This document shows positions 8,271 to 17,439 of a DNA stretch of 58,738 nucleotides, piece after piece. The stretch is from Actinomycetota bacterium (GTDB lineage: Bacteria; Actinomycetota; Acidimicrobiia; IMCC26256; PALSA-555): contig VGBI01000005.1 in assembly GCA_016870595.1 (NCBI GenBank), positions 1-58,738 on the forward strand. The letters run 5' to 3'. The notes below the pieces were generated by a model. That model was not told where the DNA came from, made no database searches, and was given only the letters and a program-made list of their open reading frames with translations. Position 1 is the stretch's first letter, and each line of letters begins with the position of its first letter. The position numbers and the translations under genes were made by a program.

Positions 8271-9602
8271 ATGACCCGAGTCGAGGATCCCGAGGCGACC
8301 GATCTCCTCCAGCAGCTGATCCGCAACGCCTGCGTCAACGACGGCACCCCGGCGTCGGGCCAGGAGCTTCGCAGCGTCGACCTCCTCCAGCAGTACCTGG
8401 GCACCGCCGGTCTCGACGTGCAGCGGTTCGAGCCCCAGCCCGGACGGGCCAGCCTCCTCGCCCGGATCGAGGGGAGCGACCCCACGGCGCCCACCCTCAT
8501 GCTCATGGGCCACACCGACGTCGTGCCGGTCAACCCCGACGGCTGGAGCCGGGACCCGTTCTCGGGCGAGGTGGTCGACGGGATGGTGTGGGGCCGGGGT
8601 GCCGTCGACATGCTCAACCTCACCGCCACCCAGGCCGTGGCCTTCCGGCGCCTCGCCGACTCGGGGTTCACGCCCCGCGGGACGCTGCTGTACCTGGCGG
8701 TCGCCGACGAGGAGGCGCTCGGCACCTGGGGGGCCCGCTGGCTCGTGGACCACGAGTGGGACGCGGTCGCCACCGACTACGTGCTCACGGAGTCGGGTGG
8801 GTTCCAGATGCCCACGCCGACCGGGCCCCGGCTGCCGGTCATGGTCGCCGAGAAGGGCACGTTCTGGTCGAAGCTCCACGTGCACGGCACGCCGGGGCAC
8901 GGCTCCCAGCCGTTCCGCACCGACAACGCGTTGGTCACCGCGGCCGAGGTCGTGCGCCGGATCGCCGAGTACGCGCCGGCCGCGCAGATGGGCGAGGTGT
9001 GGCGCCGGTTCGTCGAGGGGATGGGCTACCCGGCCGAGGTCTCCGAGGCGTTCCTCGACCCGGCCGCGATCCGCGACTTCTGCGCGACCCTGCCGGTGGG
9101 TCTCGGGCGGCTGAGCCACGCCTGCACCCACACCACGTTCTCGCCCAACGTGATCCACGGCGGGACCAAGACCAACGTGATCCCCGACCACGTGGAGCTC
9201 GAGGTCGACATCCGCACCCTGCCGGGCCAGACCGGCGACGAAATCCGGGCGATGCTGCGCGAGGCGCTGGGCGACCTCGCCGACGCGGTCGAGGTGGAGT
9301 CCAACGACGACCCGTCGACGGCATCGCCGATCGACACCCCGCTGTGGGACGCGCTGCAGACCGTGACCGGCCGGATGGTCGCCGACTCTGCCCTGGTCCC
9401 GTTCCTGATGGTGGGTGGGACCGACAACCGCTTCTTCCGGCGGGCGGGCTCGGTCGGGTACGGGTTCGGACTGTTCTCGCAGCGCCTGAAGTTCGAGGAC
9501 TACGCCACCATGTTCCACGGCAACGACGAGCGGGTCGACGTCGAGTCGCTCGCCCTGTCCACCCAGCTGTGGCAGGCGGTGGCCGAGGAGCTGCTCGGAT
9601 GA
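8271..9602 (+). CDS. M20-family metallopeptidase
   Basis: This 443-residue protein is an M20/ArgE/DapE-type dinuclear zinc peptidase or deacylase. Metal ligands are visible in GHTDVVP (His81, Asp83), in GRGAVDM (Asp113) and in the catalytic DEEALGTWG. The middle (about residues 200-320) is the dimerisation domain typical of M20 enzymes. Members of this branch often act as carboxypeptidases on dipeptides or N-acyl amino acids; which one cannot be told. Its stop overlaps the next start (ATGA), linking it to a SnoaL-like protein. Confidence 0.88.
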   Translation: MTRVEDPEATDLLQQLIRNACVNDGTPASGQELRSVDLLQQYLGTAGLDVQRFEPQPGRASLLARIEGSDPTAPTLMLMGHTDVVPVNPDGWSRDPFSGEVVDGMVWGRGAVDMLNLTATQAVAFRRLADSGFTPRGTLLYLAVADEEALGTWGARWLVDHEWDAVATDYVLTESGGFQMPTPTGPRLPVMVAEKGTFWSKLHVHGTPGHGSQPFRTDNALVTAAEVVRRIAEYAPAAQMGEVWRRFVEGMGYPAEVSEAFLDPAAIRDFCATLPVGLGRLSHACTHTTFSPNVIHGGTKTNVIPDHVELEVDIRTLPGQTGDEIRAMLREALGDLADAVEVESNDDPSTASPIDTPLWDALQTVTGRMVADSALVPFLMVGGTDNRFFRRAGSVGYGFGLFSQRLKFEDYATMFHGNDERVDVESLALSTQLWQAVAEELLG

Positions 9603-10027
9603 GCGGCGCGGCCGAGGCGATCCGCAACCACTGCCGGTTCTGGAACGCGATGGACAAGGCGTCGTGGCTCGCGCTCTTCGCCGACGACATCGAGTACGAG
9701 GACCCGCCGGGCACGGTGGCGAGCCGCGGGGTCGAGGTGATGTCGACCCACGCCTGGGACGGCGCGTTCACGGCGGTGAAGCGCTGGATCCTCGAGCCGG
9801 TCAAGATCATCGAGTGCGGCCGTGAGGCGCAGGTCTACATGCGCAACCACGGATCCGTTGACGGGCTCCCGGTGTGCGTCGAGAGCATCGAGCTCTGGCG
9901 GGTCGACGAGACCGGTCGGGTCGACCTGATCCGCGCGTTCTGGGAGCCTCCGCAGGACCCGGCGATTCACGCCCACCTCGCAGTGGCGGGGTGGGCGGGT
10001 GGGACCGGGGATCCCGCCGACGCCTGA
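9599..10027 (+). CDS. SnoaL-like/NTF2-fold protein
   Basis: This 142-residue protein has the alpha+beta cone-fold pattern of the SnoaL/steroid delta-isomerase superfamily: an N-terminal helix with HCRFWNAMD, then LFADDIEYEDPPG, and C-terminal strands ending in ELWRVDETGRVDLIRAFWEPP. Such proteins are isomerases, dehydratases, cyclases or non-catalytic binders. The ATG at 9599 overlaps the stop of the M20 gene, so translation is coupled. No catalytic residues can be assigned with confidence. Confidence 0.72.
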   Translation: MSGAAEAIRNHCRFWNAMDKASWLALFADDIEYEDPPGTVASRGVEVMSTHAWDGAFTAVKRWILEPVKIIECGREAQVYMRNHGSVDGLPVCVESIELWRVDETGRVDLIRAFWEPPQDPAIHAHLAVAGWAGGTGDPADA

Positions 10028-10057
10028 CGCCGGCGCGCCGCGGACGGACCGGCGGCC

Positions 10058-11650
10058 TCAGGCGTCGGACGCGCCGACGGTCCCGACCGGTGCCGGGTCG
10101 GGGAGGTGCGGGCCCCGGGTCAGGCCGAGCACGGCGAGCACGGCGACCACGGCCATGGCGATCCCGAGGCCCTGGAACACCAGCTGGGTGGCGTCGGCAA
10201 AGTCGAGGCGCACGGCGGCGAGGACCTGGTCGGCCTTGGGGCCGGCCTTGGCGAGGAACGACTTCGAGGCACTCCCCCCGCCGCTGCCGTGCAGGGACGC
10301 CGCGATGCTGTCGGCCTGGGCCTTGGGGATCCCGAAGCCGGCGAGCGAGTCCTCGAGGCGCGTCCGCAACCTGCTCGCGAACACGGTGCCGACCACGGCC
10401 AGTCCGACCGCGGCACCGAGGTTGCGCACGGTCTGGGTGACCCCCGTCGCCTCCCCGAAGTTCTCGGCCGGCACCTGGTTGATCGCGTCGGTGTTGGCCG
10501 AGCCGATGACCAGGCCGACGCCGAGTCCGGCCACGACGATCCAGGGCCACTGGGTGTTCTCGGTGAGACCGGGGAGCCGGGCGGCCCAGGCGAAGAACCC
10601 GGCGGCGCCGAGCACCCCGCCCCAGACCGCGGCGCGCCGGGCCTGGCCGCGGTCGAGCCACTTGCCGCCGATGACCGCACCGGGCGCGAACCCGGCGAAG
10701 AAGGTGAGCAGGTACAGGCCAGTGTTGCTCGCCGTCCAGCCGAGCGAGACCTGCGCGTAGATGCTGGCGAAGAAGAACAGCGGGATGAACGCGGCCGACG
10801 CGAAGAACAGGATCAGGTTCTGCATTGCGAAGGTGCGGTTCTCGAAGAACCGGACCCGGATCAGCGGGTCGGGGCGACTGCGCTCCACCTCGAGGAAGAT
10901 CCCGAGCACCACGACGCCGCCCACGAGACAGGCGAGGGTGCGCAGGTCCGACCAGCCCCAGGTCGACGACTGCTGCAGGCCCGCGACCACGGCCCCGGCC
11001 CCCACGGCGATGAGCGCCGCGCCGACCAGGTCGATCGGCTCCCGGCGCCGCTGGTTGTCGACCCCGGCGACGAAGGTCAGGACCAACCCGACGATCGCGA
11101 CGGGGACGTTGACGAGGAAGATCCAGCGCCACGAGATCTCGAGCAGGTAGGCGCCGACGAAGGGGCCGATCGACGTCAGGCCGCCGGTGACCGCGAAGAA
11201 GCGGGCCACGGCGGAGCCGCGCTGCTCCGTCGGAAAGGCGTGCAGCACGACCGCGAGGGCCGCGGGGAACAGCAGTGCGGCCCCGGCCCCCTGCACGATG
11301 CGGAACCCGACGATCCAGACGTCGGCGCCGGTGCCCTCGGCTGTGAGGCCGCAGGCGACGGACGCCCCGATGAACACCAGGGTGCCCACCACCACCATCG
11401 TGCGGTGGCCGATGACGTCGGCGAGCCGCCCGCCGAGGGCGAAGAAGGCCGCGAGCGAGACCAGGTACCCCGACACCACCCACTGCAGCCCGGTCGACGA
11501 CAGTCCGAGCCCCCGCTGGATGTCGGGGGCGGCGATCGACACGATCGTCATGTCGATGAAGGTCATCGCGACCACGACGACCATCGCGACGAGCACGAGG
11601 CCGCCGCGGTCGCGCCCCGTCGTGGACTCGGTGCTGGTGGTGCTGGTCAT
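10058..11650 (-). CDS. DHA2-family (EmrB/QacA) MFS exporter
   Basis: This 530-residue protein is almost wholly hydrophobic with helices consistent with the 14-helix DHA2 drug/H+ antiporter group. Motif D1 appears in TFIDMTIVSIAAPDIQ, motif A in GGRLADVIGHR, and the motif C-like helix follows. It should export hydrophobic compounds at the expense of the proton gradient. The ATG at 11650 was chosen because GGGGGG sits just before it and the TM1 region follows properly. A TetR/MarR partner is not present next to it; the closest promoter-like hexamer is at 11694-11699. Confidence 0.9.
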   Translation of the reverse strand: MTSTTSTESTTGRDRGGLVLVAMVVVVAMTFIDMTIVSIAAPDIQRGLGLSSTGLQWVVSGYLVSLAAFFALGGRLADVIGHRTMVVVGTLVFIGASVACGLTAEGTGADVWIVGFRIVQGAGAALLFPAALAVVLHAFPTEQRGSAVARFFAVTGGLTSIGPFVGAYLLEISWRWIFLVNVPVAIVGLVLTFVAGVDNQRRREPIDLVGAALIAVGAGAVVAGLQQSSTWGWSDLRTLACLVGGVVVLGIFLEVERSRPDPLIRVRFFENRTFAMQNLILFFASAAFIPLFFFASIYAQVSLGWTASNTGLYLLTFFAGFAPGAVIGGKWLDRGQARRAAVWGGVLGAAGFFAWAARLPGLTENTQWPWIVVAGLGVGLVIGSANTDAINQVPAENFGEATGVTQTVRNLGAAVGLAVVGTVFASRLRTRLEDSLAGFGIPKAQADSIAASLHGSGGGSASKSFLAKAGPKADQVLAAVRLDFADATQLVFQGLGIAMAVVAVLAVLGLTRGPHLPDPAPVGTVGASDA

Positions 11651-11693
11651 GACCCCCCGATCGCCGACACCATCGGTACTGGTGCCGAGGCGC

Positions 11694-11699
11694 ACCGTA
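11694..11699 (-). promoter_or_regulatory. -10 hexamer of the MFS exporter gene
   Basis: TACGGT on the minus strand lies about 43 nt upstream of the ATG at 11650, leaving a leader of roughly 37 nt. No clear -35 is seen. Confidence 0.35.
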
Positions 11700-11731
11700 G
11701 CCCAGGCGGGCTCGGGCGGGCGGGGGATGGT

Positions 11732-12634
11732 TCAGTCGCCCCGCAGGCCGCGCAGGTACTGCTCGAGCTCGTCGGCGATCTCGTCGCCGGTGGGGAGCTC
11801 CTCGCCCCACGCCGGGGGCTCGTCGGCGGCCTCGTCGTCGAAGCGGGCCTCGAGGCGCTCGACGTAGCCCCGGATCTCGTCGTCGCCGGCGGCGACCTCG
11901 TCGACCTGCTCGCGCCAGCGGGCCACCGTCCGCTGCACCCGGCTGAGGTCGAGGGTGATGCCGGTGAGGCGGACGAACCGGTCGAGGATCGCCGCGCTCG
12001 CGGGCGGGTTGGGCGGCGACGCGATGTAGTGCGGCACCGGTGCCCACAGCGAGACCGACGGGATCCTGGTGTTCCCGCACTCGTCGTGGATGACCCCGAC
12101 GATCCCGGTGGGGCCCTCGTAGCGTGACGGCTCGAGCGAGAGGCGGGCGATGAGCTCGGGGTCGGTGGCGGTGCCGGTGACCCGGACCCGGCGGCTGTGC
12201 GGGACGTCGGCGAGGAGCGCGCCGAAGGTGACCAGCATCTCGCAGCCGGTCCGGCGGTGGACGTCGAGCACGGCGGCGCTGAACGACTTCCAGCGGTACG
12301 AGGGCTCGATCCCCTGGAGCACGACGAGGTCGCGCTCGGGGAAGCGGGCGACCCAGAACGTGGTGGTCGGCCACACGATCGAGCGGGTGACGCCGTCGAC
12401 GAGCTCCACGTGCGGGCGCCGACTCTGGAAGTCGGTGTGGGCCTCGGGATCGATGTGCGCGATGCGCTCGGCGCCGCCGTGGCGGGCGAGGTAGGCGGCG
12501 GCGAACGTCGCCGCGTCGGCGGCGTCGTTCCAGCCCTCGAACGCGGCGACCATCAGCGGCCTGCGCAGCGTTCCCGGGTCGTCCTCCCAGACCAGCCCGT
12601 GGTCGGTGATGGGGTCGGGCTCTGCGGGCGTCAC
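11732..12634 (-). CDS. PAC2-family protein
   Basis: This 300-residue protein belongs to the PAC2 family (proteasome assembly chaperone 2-like), found in nearly all actinobacteria. Recognisable parts are MVAAFEGWNDAADAAT near residues 28-43, the segment LQGIEPSYRWKSF, and SLWAPVPHYIASPPNP. The bacterial role is not firmly known; archaeal and eukaryotic relatives help assemble the proteasome core. The acidic C-terminal tail (residues 245-300) is rich in Glu and Asp. The GTG at 12634 overlaps the stop of the CoA-transferase gene, and a TAGGGT hexamer 6 nt before it could also drive a leaderless transcript. Confidence 0.85.
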   Translation of the reverse strand: MTPAEPDPITDHGLVWEDDPGTLRRPLMVAAFEGWNDAADAATFAAAYLARHGGAERIAHIDPEAHTDFQSRRPHVELVDGVTRSIVWPTTTFWVARFPERDLVVLQGIEPSYRWKSFSAAVLDVHRRTGCEMLVTFGALLADVPHSRRVRVTGTATDPELIARLSLEPSRYEGPTGIVGVIHDECGNTRIPSVSLWAPVPHYIASPPNPPASAAILDRFVRLTGITLDLSRVQRTVARWREQVDEVAAGDDEIRGYVERLEARFDDEAADEPPAWGEELPTGDEIADELEQYLRGLRGD

Positions 12635-13875
12635 CTCTCCACCCTAGATGGGCCACCGGGATCTGCGGCCGGGGTTCCGGTGGCGCCGGACCTGTGCAGG
12701 GCCGCGATCTCGTCGGGGCTGAGGCCGATCTCGGCGAGCACCTCGTCGGTGTGCTCCCCGAGGCGGGGGGCGCCCCGCCGCACCGACACCTGGGCGTCGT
12801 CGAACTGCATGGGGGCGCAGGCGAGCCGGGCGCTTGGGTGCCCGGGGTGGGGGGCGAGGTAGCCGTTGGCCACGACCTGGGGGTCGTCGATCACCTCGAG
12901 CGGCGACGCGAGCGCCGAGAAGATCGTGTCCTCGGCCCCGAGGCGGTCGCGCAGCTCGGCCAGGGTGCGGGTCGCGATCGCCTCGGAGACCCGGGCCTGG
13001 AGCTCGGCGGCGTGGGCGGCCCGGGCGGCGGTGTCGACGAAGCGGGGGTCGTCGATCAGCTCGGGGAACCCGAACGCCCGGCAGGCTGGGGCCCAGTGGC
13101 GGGGGTCGTCGATCATGCCGAGCATGAGCCAGCGCCCCTCGGCGGTCTTGTACGCGCCGACGAGCGGGTTCGACCGGACGGTGCCGGCGCCCATCTTGTC
13201 GGGGTCGCGGCGGAGCACCGTGGTGGCGGTGAGGTCGACGCCCAGCTGCCAGACCGCGAAGTTGAGGAGCGAGACGTCGACGACCATGCCCTGCCCGGTC
13301 CGCTCGCGGTGGAACAGCGCGGCCGCGATCCCGCCCGCGAGCATCGCCCCGCTCGGCGCGTCGCCCATCGCGCCGCGCTGCATCACCATCGGGCCCTCCT
13401 CCGGGGTAAGGATGTGCCCGAGGCCGCCGCGGCCCCAGTACGACACCGAGTCGAAGCCACCTTCGTCGGCGTCGGGACCCTGCTGGCCCTGGCCGTGCCC
13501 CTTCGCGTAGACGAGGCGGGGGTTCACCGCCCACAGGTCCTCGGGGTTCGTGCGCAGCTTGGCCCGGGCCGACGGCAGGAAGTTGGTGATGAACACGTCG
13601 GCGTCGGTGACGAGCCGGTCGAACGCCGTCCGCCCCGCCGCGACGCGCAGGTCGAGCACGATGCCCCGCTTGTTGCGGTTGTAGAGCTCCCAGAGGAAGT
13701 TGTAGTCCCCGGTGTCGGCCACGAACCCCGCGCCCATGATGGCGCGCAGGGGGTCACCCGTCGGCCGCTCGATCTTCACGACGTCCGCGCCCCAGTCGCC
13801 CAGCACCGCCGCGCAGCTGGGCACGAACCCGTGCTCGGCCAGCTCCACGACCTTGATCCCCTCGAGTACCCGCAT
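12631..13875 (-). CDS. CaiB/BaiF-type (family III) CoA-transferase
   Basis: This 414-residue protein is a family III CoA-transferase, moving CoA between carboxylic acids through an aspartyl-CoA intermediate. Typical stretches are the start MRVLEGIKVVELAE, GADVVKIERPTGDPLR, NRNKRGIVLDLR and GQGMVVDVSLLNFAVWQ. The frame is open for another 145 codons upstream, but the ATG at 13875 gives the family's usual N-terminus. Close relatives act on carnitine, formyl or bile-acid CoA esters, or serve as racemases; the substrate is not readable here. The end overlaps the PAC2 start by 4 bp. Confidence 0.88.
   Translation of the reverse strand: MRVLEGIKVVELAEHGFVPSCAAVLGDWGADVVKIERPTGDPLRAIMGAGFVADTGDYNFLWELYNRNKRGIVLDLRVAAGRTAFDRLVTDADVFITNFLPSARAKLRTNPEDLWAVNPRLVYAKGHGQGQQGPDADEGGFDSVSYWGRGGLGHILTPEEGPMVMQRGAMGDAPSGAMLAGGIAAALFHRERTGQGMVVDVSLLNFAVWQLGVDLTATTVLRRDPDKMGAGTVRSNPLVGAYKTAEGRWLMLGMIDDPRHWAPACRAFGFPELIDDPRFVDTAARAAHAAELQARVSEAIATRTLAELRDRLGAEDTIFSALASPLEVIDDPQVVANGYLAPHPGHPSARLACAPMQFDDAQVSVRRGAPRLGEHTDEVLAEIGLSPDEIAALHRSGATGTPAADPGGPSRVER
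12641..12646 (-). promoter_or_regulatory. Possible internal -10 hexamer of the PAC2 gene
   Basis: TAGGGT on the minus strand ends 6 nt before the GTG at 12634, within the last codons of the upstream CoA-transferase gene. Confidence 0.4.
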
Positions 13876-13976
13876 CCCGATCCCCCTCGGTGGTCGCCGC
13901 GCGTCGCGTTGCGTCGTGTGGTGTCGCGCGGAGTCTCGCAGACCGAGGGTCCGGTCCGCCCGGGGGCGATCCTCGC

Positions 13977-13982
13977 TAGGGT
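13977..13982 (+). promoter_or_regulatory. -10 hexamer of the ClC gene
   Basis: TAGGGT lies 10 nt before the ATG at 13993. The leader, if any, is only a few nucleotides. Confidence 0.45.
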
Positions 13983-13992
13983 CGGCCTCGGG

Positions 13993-15518
13993 ATGGATCC
14001 GCACGCGCAACCGGGAGCGCCGCGTCGCGGCCGGGGGCGTCTGCCCTCGGGCGACGACCTGCGTCGCCTGCGGGCGCGGGGGACCCGGGTCCTCGTGCTG
14101 GCCGCGCTGACCGGCGTCCTGGTGGGGCTCGCGGTCGCCGCGTTCGAGGCGGTCGCCGGCGAGGTGCTGCTGCACCGGACGCTCGCGCTCCCGGTCGGCC
14201 TCCAGGTCGTGGCGCCGGCCGTGGGCCTCGTCCTCGCGTGGGTGGTCCTGCGCTCCCTGGGTCGGGGGACCACCCCGGCCACCTCCGACGACGTACTGGT
14301 CGCGTACCACCGTGACGGCGGGATCATGGCCCTCGACCAGGTCCCGGGGAAGATGCTCGGGGCGACCGCCACCCTCGGCGCCGGTGGGGCCATGGGCTTC
14401 GAGGGACCGTCGATCTACCTCGGTGCCGCGATCGGATCGCTCGTGCGCCGCTGGTTCCCGCGGTCCTTCTCGGCCGAGGACCAGCGGACGCTGCTCGTGG
14501 CCGGCGCCGCCGCCGGGGTGGCGGTCATCTTCCAGGCGCCCGCGACCGGAGCGGTGTTCGCGCTCGAGGTGCCCTACCGCGAGGACAGTGCGGCGGCCGC
14601 AGCGGTGCCGGCGGTCATGGCCGCAGCGGCGTCGTACCTCACGTTCACCGTCTTCTTCGGGCTCGAGCGCCTCCTGCCCCTCGGGGGCCCGACTCCACCG
14701 CTCGACCTGCGCAGCCTCGGGGGAGCACTGGTGATGGGATCCTGGCCGGGTTCGGGGCCCGCCTGTTCGCCGGAGTCCTGCGCCGGGCCAAGACCGCCCT
14801 GCTCGGCGTGCCGGCCTGGGCCCGGCTGGCGGGCACCGGCGCCGGCCTGGCCCTCGTCGGCGGGGTGACCTGGGCGGTCTACGACGGGCCGCTGTCCCTC
14901 GGGCCCGGCTTCGGCGCGATCGACTGGACCGAGGGGCTGCGCCGACCGCTCGGGCTCGTGGTCCTGCTGCTCGTCGTGCGGGCGGTGGCGACCACGCTCA
15001 CCCTCGCGGGGGGTGGGGTCGGCGGCCTCTTCATCCCGTTGTTGGTCGAGGGCTGGCTCCTCGGCACGGCGGTCGAGGTCGTCGTCGGCGGCGACACGAT
15101 GCTGTTCCCGGTCATCGGGGCTGCGGCCTTCCTCGGGGCCGGGTACCGGACCCCGATCGCCGCAGTGGTGTTCGTCGCCGAGGCCACCGGGCGCCCCGGC
15201 TTCGTCGTGCCGGCGTTCGTCGCGACCGCGGTGGCCCAGTTCGTCATGGGCGACGTCTCGGTGAGCACCTACCAGCTCACCCGCCGGGTCGATCTCGTCA
15301 CCCGGCGCGACCGTCGATCCGTCGTCGATACGTGCACGGCGCCGCCTCCCGACCTCGCCCCCGACGCACCGGAGGTGCCGGCGACGGCCACGGTCGGCGA
15401 CGCCCGCCGGGCCCTGGTCGCGTCTGGTGCGCCCTACGTGGTGGTGCGCGACGGCACGACCGTGGTGGGCGTGGTCACTCCCGGGACCGTCCTTGCGCTG
15501 GAGCCGCCCCCGGAGTGA
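13993..15518 (+). pseudogene. ClC-family chloride channel/antiporter, frameshifted
   Basis: Two frames together encode a ClC-family protein of about 508 residues. The first frame holds TM segments and the conserved GFEGPS (the gating Glu region). After LGGALVMG at about 14736 the frame changes, and the remainder continues in the other frame from ILAGFGARLFAG through GGGVGGLFIPL and GYRTPIAAVVFVAEATG to a CBS-like tail ending VVGVVTPGTVLALE. A single missing G in the GGG at 14736-14738 explains it (atg ggg atc ctg); total length is one short of a multiple of three. A sequencing error is possible. Its 3' end converges on the FluC genes 12 bp away. Confidence 0.85.
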
Positions 15519-15530
15519 GCCTGCCCGGGA

Positions 15531-15911
15531 TCACCACGCACCGACGACGGCCAGGCCCAGCGCCGCGGCACCGACGCTCGTGACCACGCTGCCGACCGCG
15601 TACGCGGTCGCGAGGTGGAGGTGTCCGTCGGTGGCCCGGCGCACCGTCTGGTCGGCGTAGGCGGAGAACGTCGTGTAGGCGCCGAGGAACCCGGTGCCGA
15701 TCACCGTGCGCACGTCGGGGTCGAGGCCGTGCGCGAGCGCGAGCCCGACCACGACCCCGAGGGCGAGCGATCCCGAGGCGTTGACGAGCAGGGTGCCGAA
15801 CGGGGTCACCGTCGGCCGGTACCGGTGCACCGCCCACTCGAGCGCAAAGCGGCACGGGGCCCCCATCGCGGCCGCCGCGGCCACGAGGAGTCCGAGGGCG
15901 ACGTCGTTCAC
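15531..15911 (-). CDS. crcB: FluC/CrcB fluoride channel subunit 1
   Basis: This 126-residue protein is a FluC-type fluoride exporter with four hydrophobic helices. The signature stretches are FGTLLVNASGS and GAYTTFSAY, the latter matching the phenylalanine-box and central sodium-site region. FluC channels are dual-topology dimers that let F- leave the cell. Two non-identical genes here overlap by 4 bp, the arrangement known for heterodimeric FluC. In this copy the conserved GAFTTFST is changed to GAYTTFSA. No fluoride riboswitch is seen upstream. Confidence 0.92.
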   Translation of the reverse strand: MNDVALGLLVAAAAAMGAPCRFALEWAVHRYRPTVTPFGTLLVNASGSLALGVVVGLALAHGLDPDVRTVIGTGFLGAYTTFSAYADQTVRRATDGHLHLATAYAVGSVVTSVGAAALGLAVVGAW

Positions 15912-16336
15912 GGCGCCCGAGTTCCGCCGCGCGCCCGCGCGCCGATCTGGCCGACCCGGTGCCCGGCCACGACGGCGGCGATCCCCGCGACCACGCTCAC
16001 GGTGGCATTGGCGAGCGCCAGCCCCGGACGCCCCGAGCGGCCCAGGCGCACGACGTCGACGGCGAGGGTCGAGAACGTGGTGAAGGCGCCGAGGGCCCCG
16101 ACGCCGAGGACGAGGCGGAGTCGGTGGTCGGGGGTGCTCCGGCGGGCGAGGACGGTGAGCAGCGCCCCGAGCAGGAACGCGCCCACGACGTTGATCACGA
16201 GCGTGGTCGTCGGGAAGGCGTTCGGGGCGGTCGGGAACGCCCGACCGAGCCCGTAGCGGGCGAGGCCGCCCACGGCGCCGCCTGCCGCGACGAGGGCGAG
16301 GGCCCCGGCGGAGAGTGGATGGGGCTCGGGGGTCAC
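15908..16336 (-). CDS. crcB: FluC/CrcB fluoride channel subunit 2
   Basis: This 142-residue protein is the second FluC protein, with the canonical GAFTTFSTL and FPTTTLVINVVGAF motifs and a conserved Arg in GGLARYGLGR. It ends in a basic tail (residues 132-140). The GTG at 16336 lies 7 nt downstream of the stop of the phosphotransferase gene, so all three genes may share a transcript. It presumably pairs in antiparallel orientation with the protein at 15531 to form the two-pore channel. Confidence 0.92.
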   Translation of the reverse strand: MTPEPHPLSAGALALVAAGGAVGGLARYGLGRAFPTAPNAFPTTTLVINVVGAFLLGALLTVLARRSTPDHRLRLVLGVGALGAFTTFSTLAVDVVRLGRSGRPGLALANATVSVVAGIAAVVAGHRVGQIGARARGGTRAP

Positions 16337-16343
16337 CCGAGGG

Positions 16344-17396
16344 TCATCCGCGCAGGGCCCGGATCTCCGAGCGGTCGGCCAGGTCGAAGGCGGCGTCGAG
16401 GAGTCGGGTGACCATCTCGCCCATGCGGTCGAAGCCCTCGCCGACGGTCTTGCCCATGAGGAAGCGCGCGTTGATGCCCTCGAGGATGACCGCCAGCTTG
16501 TAGAAGGCGAAGACGATGTAGAAGTCGAGGTCGCCGAGGTCGCGTCCGGTGGCGCGCGCGTACCGGTCGACGACCTCGTCGATGGTGATGAAGCCGGGAA
16601 GCCCCGACGCACCGCCCGTGGTGAGGGGCGGACCGTCACCGGCGTCCCAGTGCACCCAGTACACGAGGAACAGCCCGAGGTCGGTGAGCGGATCGCCGAG
16701 CGTCGACATCTCCCAGTCGAGCACCGCGACGATCTCCGGCCGGTCGGGTGCGAGCATGGTGTTCTCGAGCCGGTAGTCGCCGTGGACGATCGCGGCCGGA
16801 CCCGAGGTCGGGAGCGCGGCATGGATGCGCCGGGCCAGCTCGTCGATCTGGGGGAGGTCCCGGGTCTTGTTCGCCGCCCACTGGGTCCCCCACCGGGCGA
16901 CGTTGCGGGCGAGGAAGCCGTCGGGACGACCGAAGTCGCCCAGCCCCACTGCGTCGGGATCGATCCCGTGCAGCGCAGCGAGCACGTCGATCAGCGCGTG
17001 GGACACCGCCCGGGCGTCGCCGGCCGGGAACGCAGCGAGCTCATCGGTCGAGCGCACGACGCGACCCTCGACCCGGTCCATCACGTAGAAGGGGGCACCG
17101 ATGGCGGCGTCGTCGGTGCACAGCGCCCGGGTCACGGGGACGGGGACGGCGGTGCCCTGGAGGGCCGACATCACGCGGTACTCGCGGCCCATGTCGTGGG
17201 CGGTCGCGAGCACGTGGCCGAGCGGCGGGCGTCGCACGACCCAGTCGTGGACCCCGTCGGTGACGTGGTAGGTGAGGTTCGACCGTCCGCCTGCGATCAG
17301 CGACGCGCGCAGGGCGCGGTCACCGGCGCCGGCCACGTGCCCGACGAGGAAGCCCCGGAGGGCGTCGAGGTCGAGACCGTCCGGCGAGGTGGTCAC
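16344..17396 (-). CDS. APH-like phosphotransferase family protein
   Basis: This 350-residue protein has the kinase-like fold of the aminoglycoside phosphotransferase/choline kinase group: IVHGDYRLENTML contains the catalytic loop Asp, and AVLDWEMSTLGDP carries the metal-binding Asp. It belongs to the subgroup often linked to acyl-CoA dehydrogenases in actinobacteria (FadE36/ACAD10-like N-terminal domains), thought to phosphorylate hydroxy-acyl substrates, not antibiotics. It starts with GTG 8 nt after a TACAGT hexamer. The stop is next to the FluC pair. The substrate is not determined. Confidence 0.85.
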   Translation of the reverse strand: MTTSPDGLDLDALRGFLVGHVAGAGDRALRASLIAGGRSNLTYHVTDGVHDWVVRRPPLGHVLATAHDMGREYRVMSALQGTAVPVPVTRALCTDDAAIGAPFYVMDRVEGRVVRSTDELAAFPAGDARAVSHALIDVLAALHGIDPDAVGLGDFGRPDGFLARNVARWGTQWAANKTRDLPQIDELARRIHAALPTSGPAAIVHGDYRLENTMLAPDRPEIVAVLDWEMSTLGDPLTDLGLFLVYWVHWDAGDGPPLTTGGASGLPGFITIDEVVDRYARATGRDLGDLDFYIVFAFYKLAVILEGINARFLMGKTVGEGFDRMGEMVTRLLDAAFDLADRSEIRALRG

Positions 17397-17404
17397 GCCG
17401 GGGG

Positions 17405-17410
17405 ACTGTA
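17405..17410 (-). promoter_or_regulatory. -10 hexamer of the phosphotransferase-FluC unit
   Basis: TACAGT on the minus strand lies 8 nt before the GTG at 17396, leaderless-type spacing. Confidence 0.5.
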
Positions 17411-17439
17411 AACGGTCCCGGGCGGAGCCGGGACGCCGG

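Noticed and set aside
13993-15518. ClC as a fluoride-specific ClC-F antiporter
   Set aside because: The conserved Glu region reads GFEGPS, as in chloride-type ClC proteins; nothing specific to ClC-F was found beyond the FluC neighbours.
16337-16400. Fluoride riboswitch before the FluC genes
   Set aside because: The FluC pair starts 7 nt after the phosphotransferase stop, so there is no room, and no crcB-motif sequence was seen before the phosphotransferase gene.
16344-17396. Aminoglycoside-resistance kinase
   Set aside because: Its sequence fits the acyl-CoA-dehydrogenase-associated APH-like group, and neither context nor motifs point to antibiotics.
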